Shown: one piece after another, positions 52,999 to 61,850 of the stretch
Position numbering within the stretch: position 1 is the first letter of the stretch
How the letters are laid out: every line of letters begins with the position of its first letter
Assembly: GCA_014841835.1 (NCBI GenBank)
Contig: JACYUQ010000001.1
Span: forward strand, 1,338,556 to 1,402,555
DNA from: Oxalobacteraceae sp. CFBP 13730
GTDB lineage: Bacteria > Pseudomonadota > Gammaproteobacteria > Burkholderiales > Burkholderiaceae_D
DNA length: 64,000 nt
Direction: 5' to 3'
Program-made: the position numbers and the translations under genes
The notes under the pieces: generated by a model
Seen by the model: the letters and a program-made list of their open reading frames with translations, nothing else
Told to the model about the DNA's origin: nothing
Databases searched by the model: none

Positions 52999-53027
52999 GC
53001 TCATAACCAGCTCATAGTCAGCTCATA
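52997..53027. repeat. Three 11-bp direct repeats upstream of the sigma-54 promoter
   Basis: CAGCTCATA at 52997-53005, 53008-53016 and 53019-53027, spaced exactly 11 bases. The first overlaps the -24 element. Helical phasing suggests a bound protein, possibly a co-regulator. Confidence 0.7.
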
Positions 53028-53143
53028 AACGGGAAAAAGGTCCTTGTTTTTTTGGTAAACACGCCCCACATCGGTTTTGCTACAACACAACGGACCGCAT
53101 ACGGCACCCAGACGGCCGTTCGGCGCACCACATCAGGTCACAT

Positions 53144-53160
53144 TGCACCATCATGGAGCG
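53144..53160. promoter_or_regulatory. NtrC-like enhancer site
   Basis: TGCACCATCATGGAGCG matches TGCACYA-N3-TGGTGCA at 12 of 14 defined positions. It lies about 180 bases upstream of the predicted sigma-54 start and just before ubiK. A second GCACCA half-site is at 53125-53130. Confidence 0.55.
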
Positions 53161-53188
53161 TGCGGCCTCGGCAGAAAGGGAAATGGAT

Positions 53189-53608
53189 ATGAGTAATAGC
53201 AACTTCTTCAGCGACTTGCAGGGCAAGATCAACCAGGCGCTCGAGAGTGGCCCGGCCAAGGACATTGAACGCAATGTGAAGGCGGCCATGACGTCGGGCT
53301 TTTCCAAGCTCGATCTGGTCACGCGCGAGGAATTCGATATCCAGGCCCAAGTGCTGGCCAAGACCCGCAGCAAGCTCGAGGCGCTCGAACTGCGCGTGAG
53401 TGAGCTGGAAGCCAGGCTGGGTGCAGGCAGCGCCACGGCGTCGTCGGCAACCTCATCGGCGACAGCGGCCTCGGCATCGGCCGCTTTCCCAGCCTCGGGC
53501 AGCTCGGCGATTCCGATGCCAGGCGCTGCGCCATCGGCCACTGCGCCATTCCCGGCTGCACCGGAAGACCCGACGATCGTTGTGCCGCCAACGCTCGACA
53601 AGCATTAA
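53189..53608 (+). CDS. ubiK: Ubiquinone biosynthesis accessory factor UbiK (BMFP)
   Basis: A 139-residue protein: N-terminal amphipathic helix (FFSDLQGKINQALESGPAKD), then a coiled coil (about 48-80, EEFDIQAQVLAKTRSKLEALELRVSELEARL) that trimerises, and an Ala/Ser/Pro-rich tail longer than usual. UbiK helps UbiJ hold lipid intermediates in the ubiquinone complex. The start MSNSNFFSD is preferred because AAGGGA lies 8 bases upstream; ATG at 53183 and 53153 are alternatives. Divergent from porin-glnK-amtB. Confidence 0.85.
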   Translation: MSNSNFFSDLQGKINQALESGPAKDIERNVKAAMTSGFSKLDLVTREEFDIQAQVLAKTRSKLEALELRVSELEARLGAGSATASSATSSATAASASAAFPASGSSAIPMPGAAPSATAPFPAAPEDPTIVVPPTLDKH

Positions 53609-53723
53609 GTAGTCCACGGGCCAACCCGCCTTGCGCGGGTGGCCTCAGCACCAGCGGCACGCCCGTGCCGCCATCTTTTGACGCGCATCCCGGCTTATAC
53701 TGGTTGTCTTTACGGAGACCACG

Positions 53724-54242
53724 ATGACCCGACAGTTTGCCGCGCTGATCACCACCTGTACCCTGCTGGCCATGCCAGCTTCGATCCATGCGCAGGCAAC
53801 CGCTGCCGGTGGTGACGTCCGTCCCGAGATCCTGCGCCAGCTTGATGGCGCCTGGACCATGACGGGTGATGTGCGGGGCAAACCGGTCACCTACCGCATG
53901 GTGGCCAAGCCGGCCTTGCATGGCACATTCACCGAGCTGCGCATGCAGGACGTGCAGGTGCCCGCGCAGTACGAAGCGGCGGTCTTCGTCGGCTATGACG
54001 CCGCCAGCAAGACCATCATCGCGCACTGGATGGACAGCTTCGGCGCAAAGTACTCAGTCCCGCACGGCAGTGGCGACATCACCGGCAACGTCGTCACATT
54101 CACCATTCCCTACCCGAGCGGCTCGTTTCGCAATACCTGGCGCTTCGATCCGGCCACCTCGACGTGGCAGTTCGCGCTCGAGGCGGCGCAGCCGGACGGC
54201 TCGTGGAAGCACTTCGCCGGCTACGCGCTCAGGCGCGACTGA
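53724..54242 (+). CDS. Small secreted protein of unknown function
   Basis: A 172-residue protein with a signal peptide (MTRQFAALITTCTLLAMPASIHAQA) and a beta-rich body (LDGAWTMTGDVRGKPVTYRMV, FRNTWRFDPATSTWQF) suggesting a lipocalin-like barrel. I do not recognise the family with certainty; a DUF1579-like fold is possible. Monocistronic and convergent with the large ABC-peptidase gene 21 bases away. Confidence 0.7.
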   Translation: MTRQFAALITTCTLLAMPASIHAQATAAGGDVRPEILRQLDGAWTMTGDVRGKPVTYRMVAKPALHGTFTELRMQDVQVPAQYEAAVFVGYDAASKTIIAHWMDSFGAKYSVPHGSGDITGNVVTFTIPYPSGSFRNTWRFDPATSTWQFALEAAQPDGSWKHFAGYALRRD

Positions 54243-54263
54243 GCGCGCCCGGGCCGGCGGGCT

Positions 54264-57200
54264 TCAATCAACGCTGACTTCCTTGCGGTTGTCACGCGCC
54301 ACACGGTCGATCAGCTTGTTGTATGGATCGACACCCACGTCAAACGGCTGCTCCTTGACAGTCACCGTCACCGTCGGATTCTCACCCCGCAGTACGCGCT
54401 TCTCCAGTAGCAGCACGCGCTCGTCCGATTCCTTGGCATCCTTCGCCCGTGCGAACACCCCGATTTCTACGGCTTCGTCATACGTGCGCGGGGTTTCCTG
54501 TCCCTTGCCGTCAGCCTGCATCTTGGCCAGGTGCAGCTTCATCGTCACGTCCCACTGCCCGTCCGGGCGCTTGACGGCTTTCGCCTCGGTCACGCGGTTA
54601 TCGTAGAACACAATGCGCTCGAACAGGTCGGCGATCAGCGCGTGCTTGCCGACCGGGGCTTCGGCGCGGATATAGTCGACCAGTTCGGCGGATGTCGCAA
54701 ACGGCGCCTCCTGGTAGCCCTTGTCCTGCAGGAAGCGCTTGAGGGCGCGGTTGAGCGCTGCTTCGCCGATCTCGTCGCGCAGGCGGTAGAAGACCAGGCT
54801 TCCCTTGCGGTAGTGGATGTAGTCCTGGTTCTCCACGCGCACCAGCGGCAGTTCCTCGATCTTTTCGGCGCCGCGCGAACTGAGATAGCGGTCCAGCTCA
54901 TAGCGCAGGAAACGGCGCATCTTGTGCTGGCCGTATTCCTTCTCCATCACCATCAGCGCCGAGTACTGCGCCAGCGATTCGATCAGCATGCTCGCGCCCT
55001 GCACGTTCGCGGCCGTGACCTGGTGGCCCCACCACTGGTGCGCCATCTCGTGCGCCGTCACGTAGAAGACGTAGTCGATGTCCTCCTTGTTGCGCAGGTC
55101 GGCGATGAAGCCGATCGATTCCGAGAACGGGATCGTGTTGGCGAACGATTGCGCAAAGCGCTGGTAGTTCGGAAATTCCAGGATGCGCACCTGCTTGTGC
55201 TGGTAGGGCGTGAACTGGGTCGTGAAGTAGTCGAGCGACTTTTGCGTGCCCGCGATCATCCGGTCCACGTTATAGGCGTGTTTCGGATCGTGATAGATCT
55301 CGATCGGGATACCATGCCAGTCGCCTTTCCTGACCTGCCAGTTGGCCGACAGATAGGCGAAGAACGGCATCATCTTCTGGTCCATCTTGTAGCGATAGTA
55401 GTTGCGGCCGTTTTCCTTCCACGCCTTTTGCAGGTAGCCCGGCGCCAGCGCGATCTGGTCGCCGCTGGTGGAGACGGTGGTGTCGAAGCTGATCCAGTCG
55501 GCGTCGGCCCCGAACATCGTGTTGGCGCGGGCCGCCTGGTTTTCGAGCTTGGCCATGCGCTCCGGTTCGCCCAGGCCGCGCTTGCGGCGCTCGTTGCGGT
55601 CCAGTAGTTCGAACTCGTTCTGGTAGCCGACCAGCGGGAAGAACTCGCGGTTGTTGAAGAACGTGCCATTCAGGTTGAGCGTGCCGCCCTTGCCCGCGTT
55701 GGAAAAACCGGGGCGGCGCACGTCGACCGTGAAGTCCAGCGCCAGGCGGGCACCCGGCGCCGTCGGCTGCGCGAGCTTGAGTATCCGGAAGCCCGCTACC
55801 TGGTCGTCCAGGACCACCGTGTGCGCGGGGAGACCCGCGAACCTGGTCACGGCGTCCGGATTGACTTGCAGGCGCAATGTGTCCAGCGGCTGGCTGGTCT
55901 TGTTCTCGAAGAGGTAGCGGCCCTTGACCATCACGCGCCGTTCGGCCGGGTAGATGTCCACCGCAGCGCGCACGTCGACGATCTTCACGTGCGGCAGGTC
56001 CTTGTACTTGCGGTAGGTCTTTTCGTACCTGGCCTGCTTGTCCATCGCCACGTTCTGCGCTTCGTAGCGGCCCAGCGTGACGGTGTTGTAGAAGATCCAG
56101 CCACCCACCAGCGCGAACGCGATTGTGCAGATGCCCAGCGCAACGCCCGATGGGCTTTTCAGGCGCCGCGTTGCTTCGCGCGTGCGCGTGCGCCACTCGA
56201 CCGACAGGCCGCGTACCCAGAACGCCTGGGCCACGATCAGTCCTGCCACGGCAAACAGGGTCCAGTACAGCGCAAACCACGACCAGCCCGTAACAAAATG
56301 GCCGAAGCCGTTCATGTCCGAGTACGGCGTGTCTGGCAGCAGCGCGATGTTGTACAGGTTGTGATCGAAGTGCAGGACCGACAGGACAATCTGCGCCACG
56401 ATCAGCACGATCATGAACAGGTAGCCCAGAAACTTGTTGTTCGTGACGACCTGCAGCGCCACGGCGATCAGCGCCATCAGGATGTAGGGCGTGCCGGCCA
56501 TGAACACGCCCTGCAGATACACCAGCGGTTCGATCGGCGCCCCGCCCTTGTACAGCTGGATAGCGATCGCGGTCAGGATCCCGGCAAACAGGAAGGCCAG
56601 CACCACGCCCACCAGGGCCAGGCTTTTCGCCACCAGCGGCGCCCAGTTCGGCATCGGCATCGCGTCGCTCACGTCGGCGATGCCGGCCTGGCGCTCCTTG
56701 AAGATCAGTTCACCGGCATAGAAAATCACGATGATGAGCAGCAGGAAGTTGTAGCTGCCCTTGAGCAGCTCGATCATCAGGTAGGTGCGCGGGTAGACGT
56801 CGGTGCCGAACATCTGGTGCAGCTGACTCGAGCTGCCCACCATATTGAGCACGCCGAACAGCAGCATGACCAGGAACGGCACGCTCTTGAAGACGGCGAC
56901 CGCATCGAAGACGAAGATATGCCAGCACTGGTTCCAGCGCGTGGCGCGTGTGAAGCGCGGCGCGATGCGTGGCAGCGCGACGTGCGCCGGCATCCCGGCT
57001 GCCGGTGCTACAGCTTTGGCCTTGCCGAACAGGCGCCTGCCGGTGCCGGCGCGCTGCGGCTTGAACAGCACCAGCGTGAGGCCAAGCAGCGCCAGGCCGA
57101 CCACGCTCCACAACAGCCGGTTGGCCAGCATATAGCCGCCGATGGCCGGCAGGCCGGCATTCGATTCGGCCGTCGAGAAGTAACGCGTGGCGCGGCCAAG

Positions 57201-57845
57201 GGCGCGCAGGCCGAATGGGTCGGCCAGCACGGCGAACCACTCATTGTCGATATTGCTGGTGAACTTGCCGGCCAGGATCCACAGCACGAAGAACGCCATC
57301 ACGCCCACATACACCATCATGATCGAGCGCGTGGTTGCGGCCAGCAGCATCAGCAAGGCGCCGATGAACAGCAGGTTCGGCACCACCAGCACGCACAGCG
57401 CCCACAGGTAGGCCGCGCCGGGGAACGGCCCCACGCGCTCGGCGTCGATCCACGGCATCAGAGGGCCGAGCATCATGCCCGCCACGATCACCGCGAAGAT
57501 CACCATGCAGGCCAGCAGGCCCGCCAGGAAGCGGCCGACGAGGTAATCGTGCTTTTTCATCGGTGTCGCAAACAGCATGTCGGAGATGCCGACATCGCCA
57601 TCGCGCAGCACCGAGCCGGCGATGAAGATGGTGACGACGAACATCGACATCAGGCTGAAAACGCCCAGCAGCTGCGCGACGACGACCGGCGCATTGCGGT
57701 TCACGTTGCCGATGCTGCCGCCGATCTGGATCGCATCGGTGGTGGTCGCACCAAAAGCCAGCGCGCCGAAGATCAGCGCGCACACCCACAACAATGGCTG
57801 GCGCAGCTGGATGCCCAGCTCGAACTTGAAGAATTCCCGTAGCAT
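54264..57845 (-). CDS. ABC permease fused to an M1-type peptidase domain
   Basis: A 1193-residue membrane protein. The first 590 residues hold two ABC-2 permease-like halves with about twelve hydrophobic helices (LREFFKFELGIQLRQPLLWVCALIF to IAFALVGGWIFYNTV). The rest is an exported M1 aminopeptidase-like domain. The zinc site is HEMAHQWWGHQ near residue 930, with the third ligand Glu in IESLAQY 19 residues later, one more than the classical 18. The GAMEN exopeptidase motif is not present; FSESIGF occupies that region. Partner ATPase gene begins upstream with a 9-base gap. It may couple export of a substrate to its proteolysis; the substrate is unknown. Confidence 0.88.
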   Translation of the reverse strand: MLREFFKFELGIQLRQPLLWVCALIFGALAFGATTTDAIQIGGSIGNVNRNAPVVVAQLLGVFSLMSMFVVTIFIAGSVLRDGDVGISDMLFATPMKKHDYLVGRFLAGLLACMVIFAVIVAGMMLGPLMPWIDAERVGPFPGAAYLWALCVLVVPNLLFIGALLMLLAATTRSIMMVYVGVMAFFVLWILAGKFTSNIDNEWFAVLADPFGLRALGRATRYFSTAESNAGLPAIGGYMLANRLLWSVVGLALLGLTLVLFKPQRAGTGRRLFGKAKAVAPAAGMPAHVALPRIAPRFTRATRWNQCWHIFVFDAVAVFKSVPFLVMLLFGVLNMVGSSSQLHQMFGTDVYPRTYLMIELLKGSYNFLLLIIVIFYAGELIFKERQAGIADVSDAMPMPNWAPLVAKSLALVGVVLAFLFAGILTAIAIQLYKGGAPIEPLVYLQGVFMAGTPYILMALIAVALQVVTNNKFLGYLFMIVLIVAQIVLSVLHFDHNLYNIALLPDTPYSDMNGFGHFVTGWSWFALYWTLFAVAGLIVAQAFWVRGLSVEWRTRTREATRRLKSPSGVALGICTIAFALVGGWIFYNTVTLGRYEAQNVAMDKQARYEKTYRKYKDLPHVKIVDVRAAVDIYPAERRVMVKGRYLFENKTSQPLDTLRLQVNPDAVTRFAGLPAHTVVLDDQVAGFRILKLAQPTAPGARLALDFTVDVRRPGFSNAGKGGTLNLNGTFFNNREFFPLVGYQNEFELLDRNERRKRGLGEPERMAKLENQAARANTMFGADADWISFDTTVSTSGDQIALAPGYLQKAWKENGRNYYRYKMDQKMMPFFAYLSANWQVRKGDWHGIPIEIYHDPKHAYNVDRMIAGTQKSLDYFTTQFTPYQHKQVRILEFPNYQRFAQSFANTIPFSESIGFIADLRNKEDIDYVFYVTAHEMAHQWWGHQVTAANVQGASMLIESLAQYSALMVMEKEYGQHKMRRFLRYELDRYLSSRGAEKIEELPLVRVENQDYIHYRKGSLVFYRLRDEIGEAALNRALKRFLQDKGYQEAPFATSAELVDYIRAEAPVGKHALIADLFERIVFYDNRVTEAKAVKRPDGQWDVTMKLHLAKMQADGKGQETPRTYDEAVEIGVFARAKDAKESDERVLLLEKRVLRGENPTVTVTVKEQPFDVGVDPYNKLIDRVARDNRKEVSVD

Positions 57846-57854
57846 GCCGGCTCC

Positions 57855-58781
57855 TTACGCCACGACCGCTGCGGTGGACGCCAGCGCCGCGCCGGTGGCC
57901 GAGGCGGTCGCGCGGCTGGCGTTGCGGATCTGGAGGAAGTAGACGTCTTCCAAGTCCGGCTCAACGCTGACGAAGCCATCGTCCGGCTGCGACTCGGCGA
58001 ACACGTTGATCTGCGGGCGCCCCGCCACCAGGCGCGTGGAGAGCACATTGAAATCGCGCTGGTAATCGGCCAGCGCATCCTGGCTGACGGTGCGGCGCCA
58101 CACGCGGCTCTTGAGTGTGTCGATGGCGGCCTGCGGTTCGCCCTGCAGCAGCACGGTGCCTTTGGCGATCATCGCCATGCGCGGGCACAGGTCGGTGACG
58201 TCTTCGACGATGTGGGTCGACAGGATCACGACCACCTGCTCGCCGATCTTGGCCAGCAGGTTCAGAAAGCGGTTGCGTTCATCGGGGTCCAGGCCTGCGG
58301 TGGGCTCGTCGACGATCACCAGGCGCGGCGCGCCAAGCAGCGCCTGCGCGATGCCGAAGCGCTGGCGCATGCCGCCCGAGAAGGTGCCCAGGCCGCGCGA
58401 ACGCGCTTCCCACAGATTGGTCTGGTGCAGCAGCGCCTCGACCATCTCCTTGCGCTCGCCCTTGGCCGTCAGGCCCTTGAGGACGGCGAAGTGGTTCAGC
58501 AGTTTTTCGGCGCTCACTTTCGGGTAGACGCCGAAGTCCTGCGGCAGGTAGCCGAGCTGGCGGCGCAGGCCTTCCTTGTCCTTCAACACGTCCAGGCCGT
58601 TGAAATCGATGCTGCCGCTATCGGGATCCTGCAGCGTGGCGATGGTGCGCATCAGCGACGACTTGCCGGCGCCGTTGGGGCCGAGCAGGCCGAACATCCC
58701 GTTCGGGATCTCGAGACTGACGTTGTTGATCGCCTTGACGCCATTGGCATAAGTCTTGTTGAGCTGCTTGATCGATAGCAT
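57855..58781 (-). CDS. ABC transporter ATP-binding protein
   Basis: A 308-residue ATPase: Walker A GPNGAGKSSLMR (about 36-47), signature FSGGMRQRFGIAQ, Walker B LVIVDEPTAGLDP, switch H in LSTHIVED. It starts MLSIKQLNKTYANGVKAINN. It precedes the permease-peptidase fusion by 9 bases and almost certainly energises it. Confidence 0.93.
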   Translation of the reverse strand: MLSIKQLNKTYANGVKAINNVSLEIPNGMFGLLGPNGAGKSSLMRTIATLQDPDSGSIDFNGLDVLKDKEGLRRQLGYLPQDFGVYPKVSAEKLLNHFAVLKGLTAKGERKEMVEALLHQTNLWEARSRGLGTFSGGMRQRFGIAQALLGAPRLVIVDEPTAGLDPDERNRFLNLLAKIGEQVVVILSTHIVEDVTDLCPRMAMIAKGTVLLQGEPQAAIDTLKSRVWRRTVSQDALADYQRDFNVLSTRLVAGRPQINVFAESQPDDGFVSVEPDLEDVYFLQIRNASRATASATGAALASTAAVVA

Positions 58782-59018
58782 GGACTGATTCTCCGGGGAC
58801 GGTTGCGGTTGTGGTGCTGTTCACGATCAATGTAACGTTAATAAAAAGCAATGTCCGCATTTTGTGACAGACGGTATGAATCGCGGCATGAACGACGAGA
58901 TCACCGGTATATGCATTGTTCATGAGAGGCTAAGCGCGCGCACGCCTGTCCGCTCTCAAACGGTCGCGCGATGCGCGCTTTAGGATGGGGCACCCTGGCG
59001 TCATGCGGAAGGAATCCA

Positions 59019-60560
59019 ATGAGTCTTGCCGTCCTCAAAAGCCGCGCGCTGGCCGGCATGGCAGCGCCACCGGTCAATGTCGAAGTCCATCTGGCCAACG
59101 GATTGCCGGGTTGGACAATTGTTGGCTTGCCAGACACCGAAGTGCGCGAAGCGAAAGACCGCGTGCGCGCGGCGTTGCAGAATTCGGGCTTCGATATTCC
59201 GCCGCGCCGCATCACGATCAATCTCGCGCCGGCCGATCTGCCCAAGGAATCCGGTCGCTTCGATCTGCCGATTGCTCTGGGCATCCTGGCTGCTTCGCAC
59301 CAGATCCGCGGCGATGCACTGGCGCGCTACGAGTTCGCCGGCGAGCTGTCGCTGTCGGGCGAGCTGCGGCCGATTCGTGGCGCACTGGCGATGGCCTTTG
59401 CGATGGTGCGCGCGGGTGCTGCACAATCTGCGTTACAGACCGACCTGCAGGACCGGGCTTTCATCCTGCCGCTGGCCAATGCCGACGAAGCAGCGCTGGT
59501 CGACGCCGCCGAGATCCTGCCGGCGCGCACGCTGCTCGAGGTCTGCGCGCACTTCGCCAATGCGCCCGATGCACCCAAGCTGGTGCGCCATGTGGGACCG
59601 GCCCTTGCGCATGCGGTGTGCTACCCCGATTTTGCCGAGGTCAAGGGCCAGCAGCATGCCAAGCGCGCGCTTGAGGTGGCGGCGGCCGGCGCCCATTCGT
59701 GTTTGCTGGTCGGCCCGCCCGGCGCCGGCAAGAGCATGCTGGCGGCGCGCCTGCCAGGCCTGCTGCCCTTGATGAGCGACGCCGAAGCGCTCGAATCGGC
59801 CGCCGTGCAATCGCTGGCCGGCAGCTTCTCGCCACGGCGCTGGCGCCAGCGGCCGTTTCGCAGCCCGCATCACACGACGTCCGGTGTGGCCCTGGTGGGC
59901 GGCGGCAGCGTGCCGCGCCCTGGCGAAGTCTCACTCGCGCATCATGGCGTGCTGTTTTTGGACGAGCTGCCCGAGTTCGACCGGCGCGTGCTCGAGGTGC
60001 TGCGCGAGCCGCTCGAGTCGGGCCAGATCACGATTTCGCGCGCGGCGCACCAGGCCGATTTCCCGGCGCGCTTCCAGCTCATTGCGGCGATGAACCCATG
60101 CCCGTGCGGCTGGCTCGGTCACGCCAGCGGCAAATGCCGCTGCCTTGAGGCCGCCGTGCTGCGCTACCAGAGCCGCATCTCTGGGCCCCTGCTCGATCGC
60201 ATCGATATCCAGTTGCCGGTCGCGGCGCTGGGGGCAGAGAGCATGGGCGCACGCGCCGATGGAGAACCGAGCAGCGTGATCGCAGTACGGGTAGCGCAGG
60301 CGCGTGCAGTGCAGATGGCGCGCCAGGGCTGCCCCAACAGCCACCTTGGCCCGCGCGACATTGACCGTTACTGCGCGCCTGACGAAGCCGGAGAGCGCCT
60401 GTTGCATGCCACGACCCGGCATCTGCACTGGTCAGCGCGCGCATATCACCGCGTTCTTAAAGTGGCGCGTACGGTGGCCGACCTGGCCGGCAGCGAGCAC
60501 GTGGCGGCTACGCATGTGGCCGAGGCCATTGGCTACCGGCGCGCATTGCAGGGCGATTAG
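59019..60560 (+). CDS. comM: ComM/YifB-family AAA+ helicase
   Basis: A 513-residue Mg-chelatase-like AAA+ protein: N-terminal LonC-like domain (ANGLPGWTIVGLPDTEVREAKDR), Walker A GPPGAGKSML near 225, Walker B GVLFLDELPEF, zinc-like MNPCPCGWLGHASGKCRC, C-terminal helical tail. ComM drives branch migration in natural transformation; with dprA it fits DNA uptake. The start is set by a strong GGAAGGA 8 bases before ATG. Confidence 0.94.
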   Translation: MSLAVLKSRALAGMAAPPVNVEVHLANGLPGWTIVGLPDTEVREAKDRVRAALQNSGFDIPPRRITINLAPADLPKESGRFDLPIALGILAASHQIRGDALARYEFAGELSLSGELRPIRGALAMAFAMVRAGAAQSALQTDLQDRAFILPLANADEAALVDAAEILPARTLLEVCAHFANAPDAPKLVRHVGPALAHAVCYPDFAEVKGQQHAKRALEVAAAGAHSCLLVGPPGAGKSMLAARLPGLLPLMSDAEALESAAVQSLAGSFSPRRWRQRPFRSPHHTTSGVALVGGGSVPRPGEVSLAHHGVLFLDELPEFDRRVLEVLREPLESGQITISRAAHQADFPARFQLIAAMNPCPCGWLGHASGKCRCLEAAVLRYQSRISGPLLDRIDIQLPVAALGAESMGARADGEPSSVIAVRVAQARAVQMARQGCPNSHLGPRDIDRYCAPDEAGERLLHATTRHLHWSARAYHRVLKVARTVADLAGSEHVAATHVAEAIGYRRALQGD

Positions 60561-60600
60561 CAGGTCTTGCGTTCTACGGCGCTGCTGTTACCATCGACGC

Positions 60601-61107
60601 ATGCGACCCTCTATCGTGCGTGCCCTGCAGATTGTCCCGATCCTCCTGGCAGGCGCGCTGCTGGCCGGCTGCAATCCGGCCTATAACTGGCGTGACTACA
60701 CGAGCGAGGATGGTCGCTTCAAGGTGCTGTTTCCAGCCAAGCCCGCGACCCTGACCCGCACGGTGGACCTGAACGGCCTGCAGGTCGAGATGACGATGAC
60801 GGCGGCCAAAGTGGACAACACGACGTTCGCCGTGGGTACTGCCGTCGCACCCGATGCGGCGCGCGCGCAGGCGGCGCTGCCGGCCATGCGCCTGGCGCTG
60901 CTGCGCAATATCGGCGCGCCCGACACTGCGGCTACCGCTGATCTGAGTGTGGATGTCACGGGCGCCGGCCAGGGCGCGCCAATGCATCTGAGCGGGCGTT
61001 TCGCCGCGAAGGGCAACCGCGTCTACCAGGTCATCGTGCTTGGCCCTGCAGGCAAGACGCCGCGCGAACAGATCGAGCAGTTCCTCACCTCCTTCACCAG
61101 CTTGTAA
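60601..61107 (+). CDS. Lipoprotein of unknown function
   Basis: A 168-residue protein: MRPSIVRALQIVPILLAGALLAGC gives a lipobox (LLAGC, Cys24). The mature part (YNWRDYTSEDGRFKVLFPAKPAT...EQIEQFLTSFTSL) resembles small envelope proteins of unknown role. It follows comM by 40 bases and precedes the ABC genes by 8, so it may be in their operon. Confidence 0.75.
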   Translation: MRPSIVRALQIVPILLAGALLAGCNPAYNWRDYTSEDGRFKVLFPAKPATLTRTVDLNGLQVEMTMTAAKVDNTTFAVGTAVAPDAARAQAALPAMRLALLRNIGAPDTAATADLSVDVTGAGQGAPMHLSGRFAAKGNRVYQVIVLGPAGKTPREQIEQFLTSFTSL

Positions 61108-61115
61108 GGTCGCCC

Positions 61116-61850
61116 ATGGATGACCAGCTTCCCGCCCTGCGCCTGGTCGGCCTGCGCAAGCAGTTCGGCCGTCCTGCCGTCGATGGCCTCGACCTGCTGG
61201 TCCGACGCGGCGAGTTCTATGCGCTGCTCGGGCCGAACGGCGCCGGCAAGACGACGACGCTGCGCCTGGTCACGGGCCTCCTCGCGCCCGACGCCGGCAC
61301 GATCGAGGTCATGGGCGTGGACATGACTGCGGCGCCGGCAGCAGCCAAAGCCAAGCTGGCCTATCTGCCGGACGAGCCGATGCTGTATGGGAAGCTCAAG
61401 CCGTTCGAGTACCTCGAATTTGTCGCTGGCCTGTGGGGCGTGGCAGCGCAGGACGCCGAACCGCGCGCACGCGAACTGCTCGACTGGCTCGACCTGACCC
61501 AGCATGCGCACGAGCTGACCGAAGGTTTTTCGCGCGGGATGAAGCAGAAGCTCGCGCTGGCCGGCGCCCTGATCCACGACCCGGAACTCTTGATCCTCGA
61601 CGAGCCGCTCACTGGCCTGGACGCAGCGGCAGCGCGCCAGGTGAAAGACCTGCTGCTGGCGCACGTGGCCAAGGGCGGCACCGTCATCCTGACAACGCAC
61701 ATTCTCGAGGTGGCCGAGCGCCTGGCGCACCGCATCGGCATTATCCGCCAGGGCCGGCTGATCGCAGAAGGGACGCTGGCGCAGCTGCGCGAGCGTACGC
61801 CGGGCGGCAGCCTGGAAGACATGTTCCTGCATTTGATGGCTGCGCCATGA
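61116..61850 (+). CDS. ABC transporter ATP-binding protein, second system
   Basis: A 244-residue ATPase: Walker A GPNGAGKTTTLRLV, signature FSRGMKQKLALAG, Walker B LLILDEPLTGLD, H in LTTHILEV. Type seen in drug- or lipid-export ABC-2 systems. Its stop overlaps the permease ATG by four bases (ATGA). Confidence 0.93.
   Translation: MDDQLPALRLVGLRKQFGRPAVDGLDLLVRRGEFYALLGPNGAGKTTTLRLVTGLLAPDAGTIEVMGVDMTAAPAAAKAKLAYLPDEPMLYGKLKPFEYLEFVAGLWGVAAQDAEPRARELLDWLDLTQHAHELTEGFSRGMKQKLALAGALIHDPELLILDEPLTGLDAAAARQVKDLLLAHVAKGGTVILTTHILEVAERLAHRIGIIRQGRLIAEGTLAQLRERTPGGSLEDMFLHLMAAP

Noticed and set aside
53618..53644. Terminator after ubiK
   Set aside because: A GC-rich hairpin exists, but no T run follows on the plus strand; not called as rho-independent.
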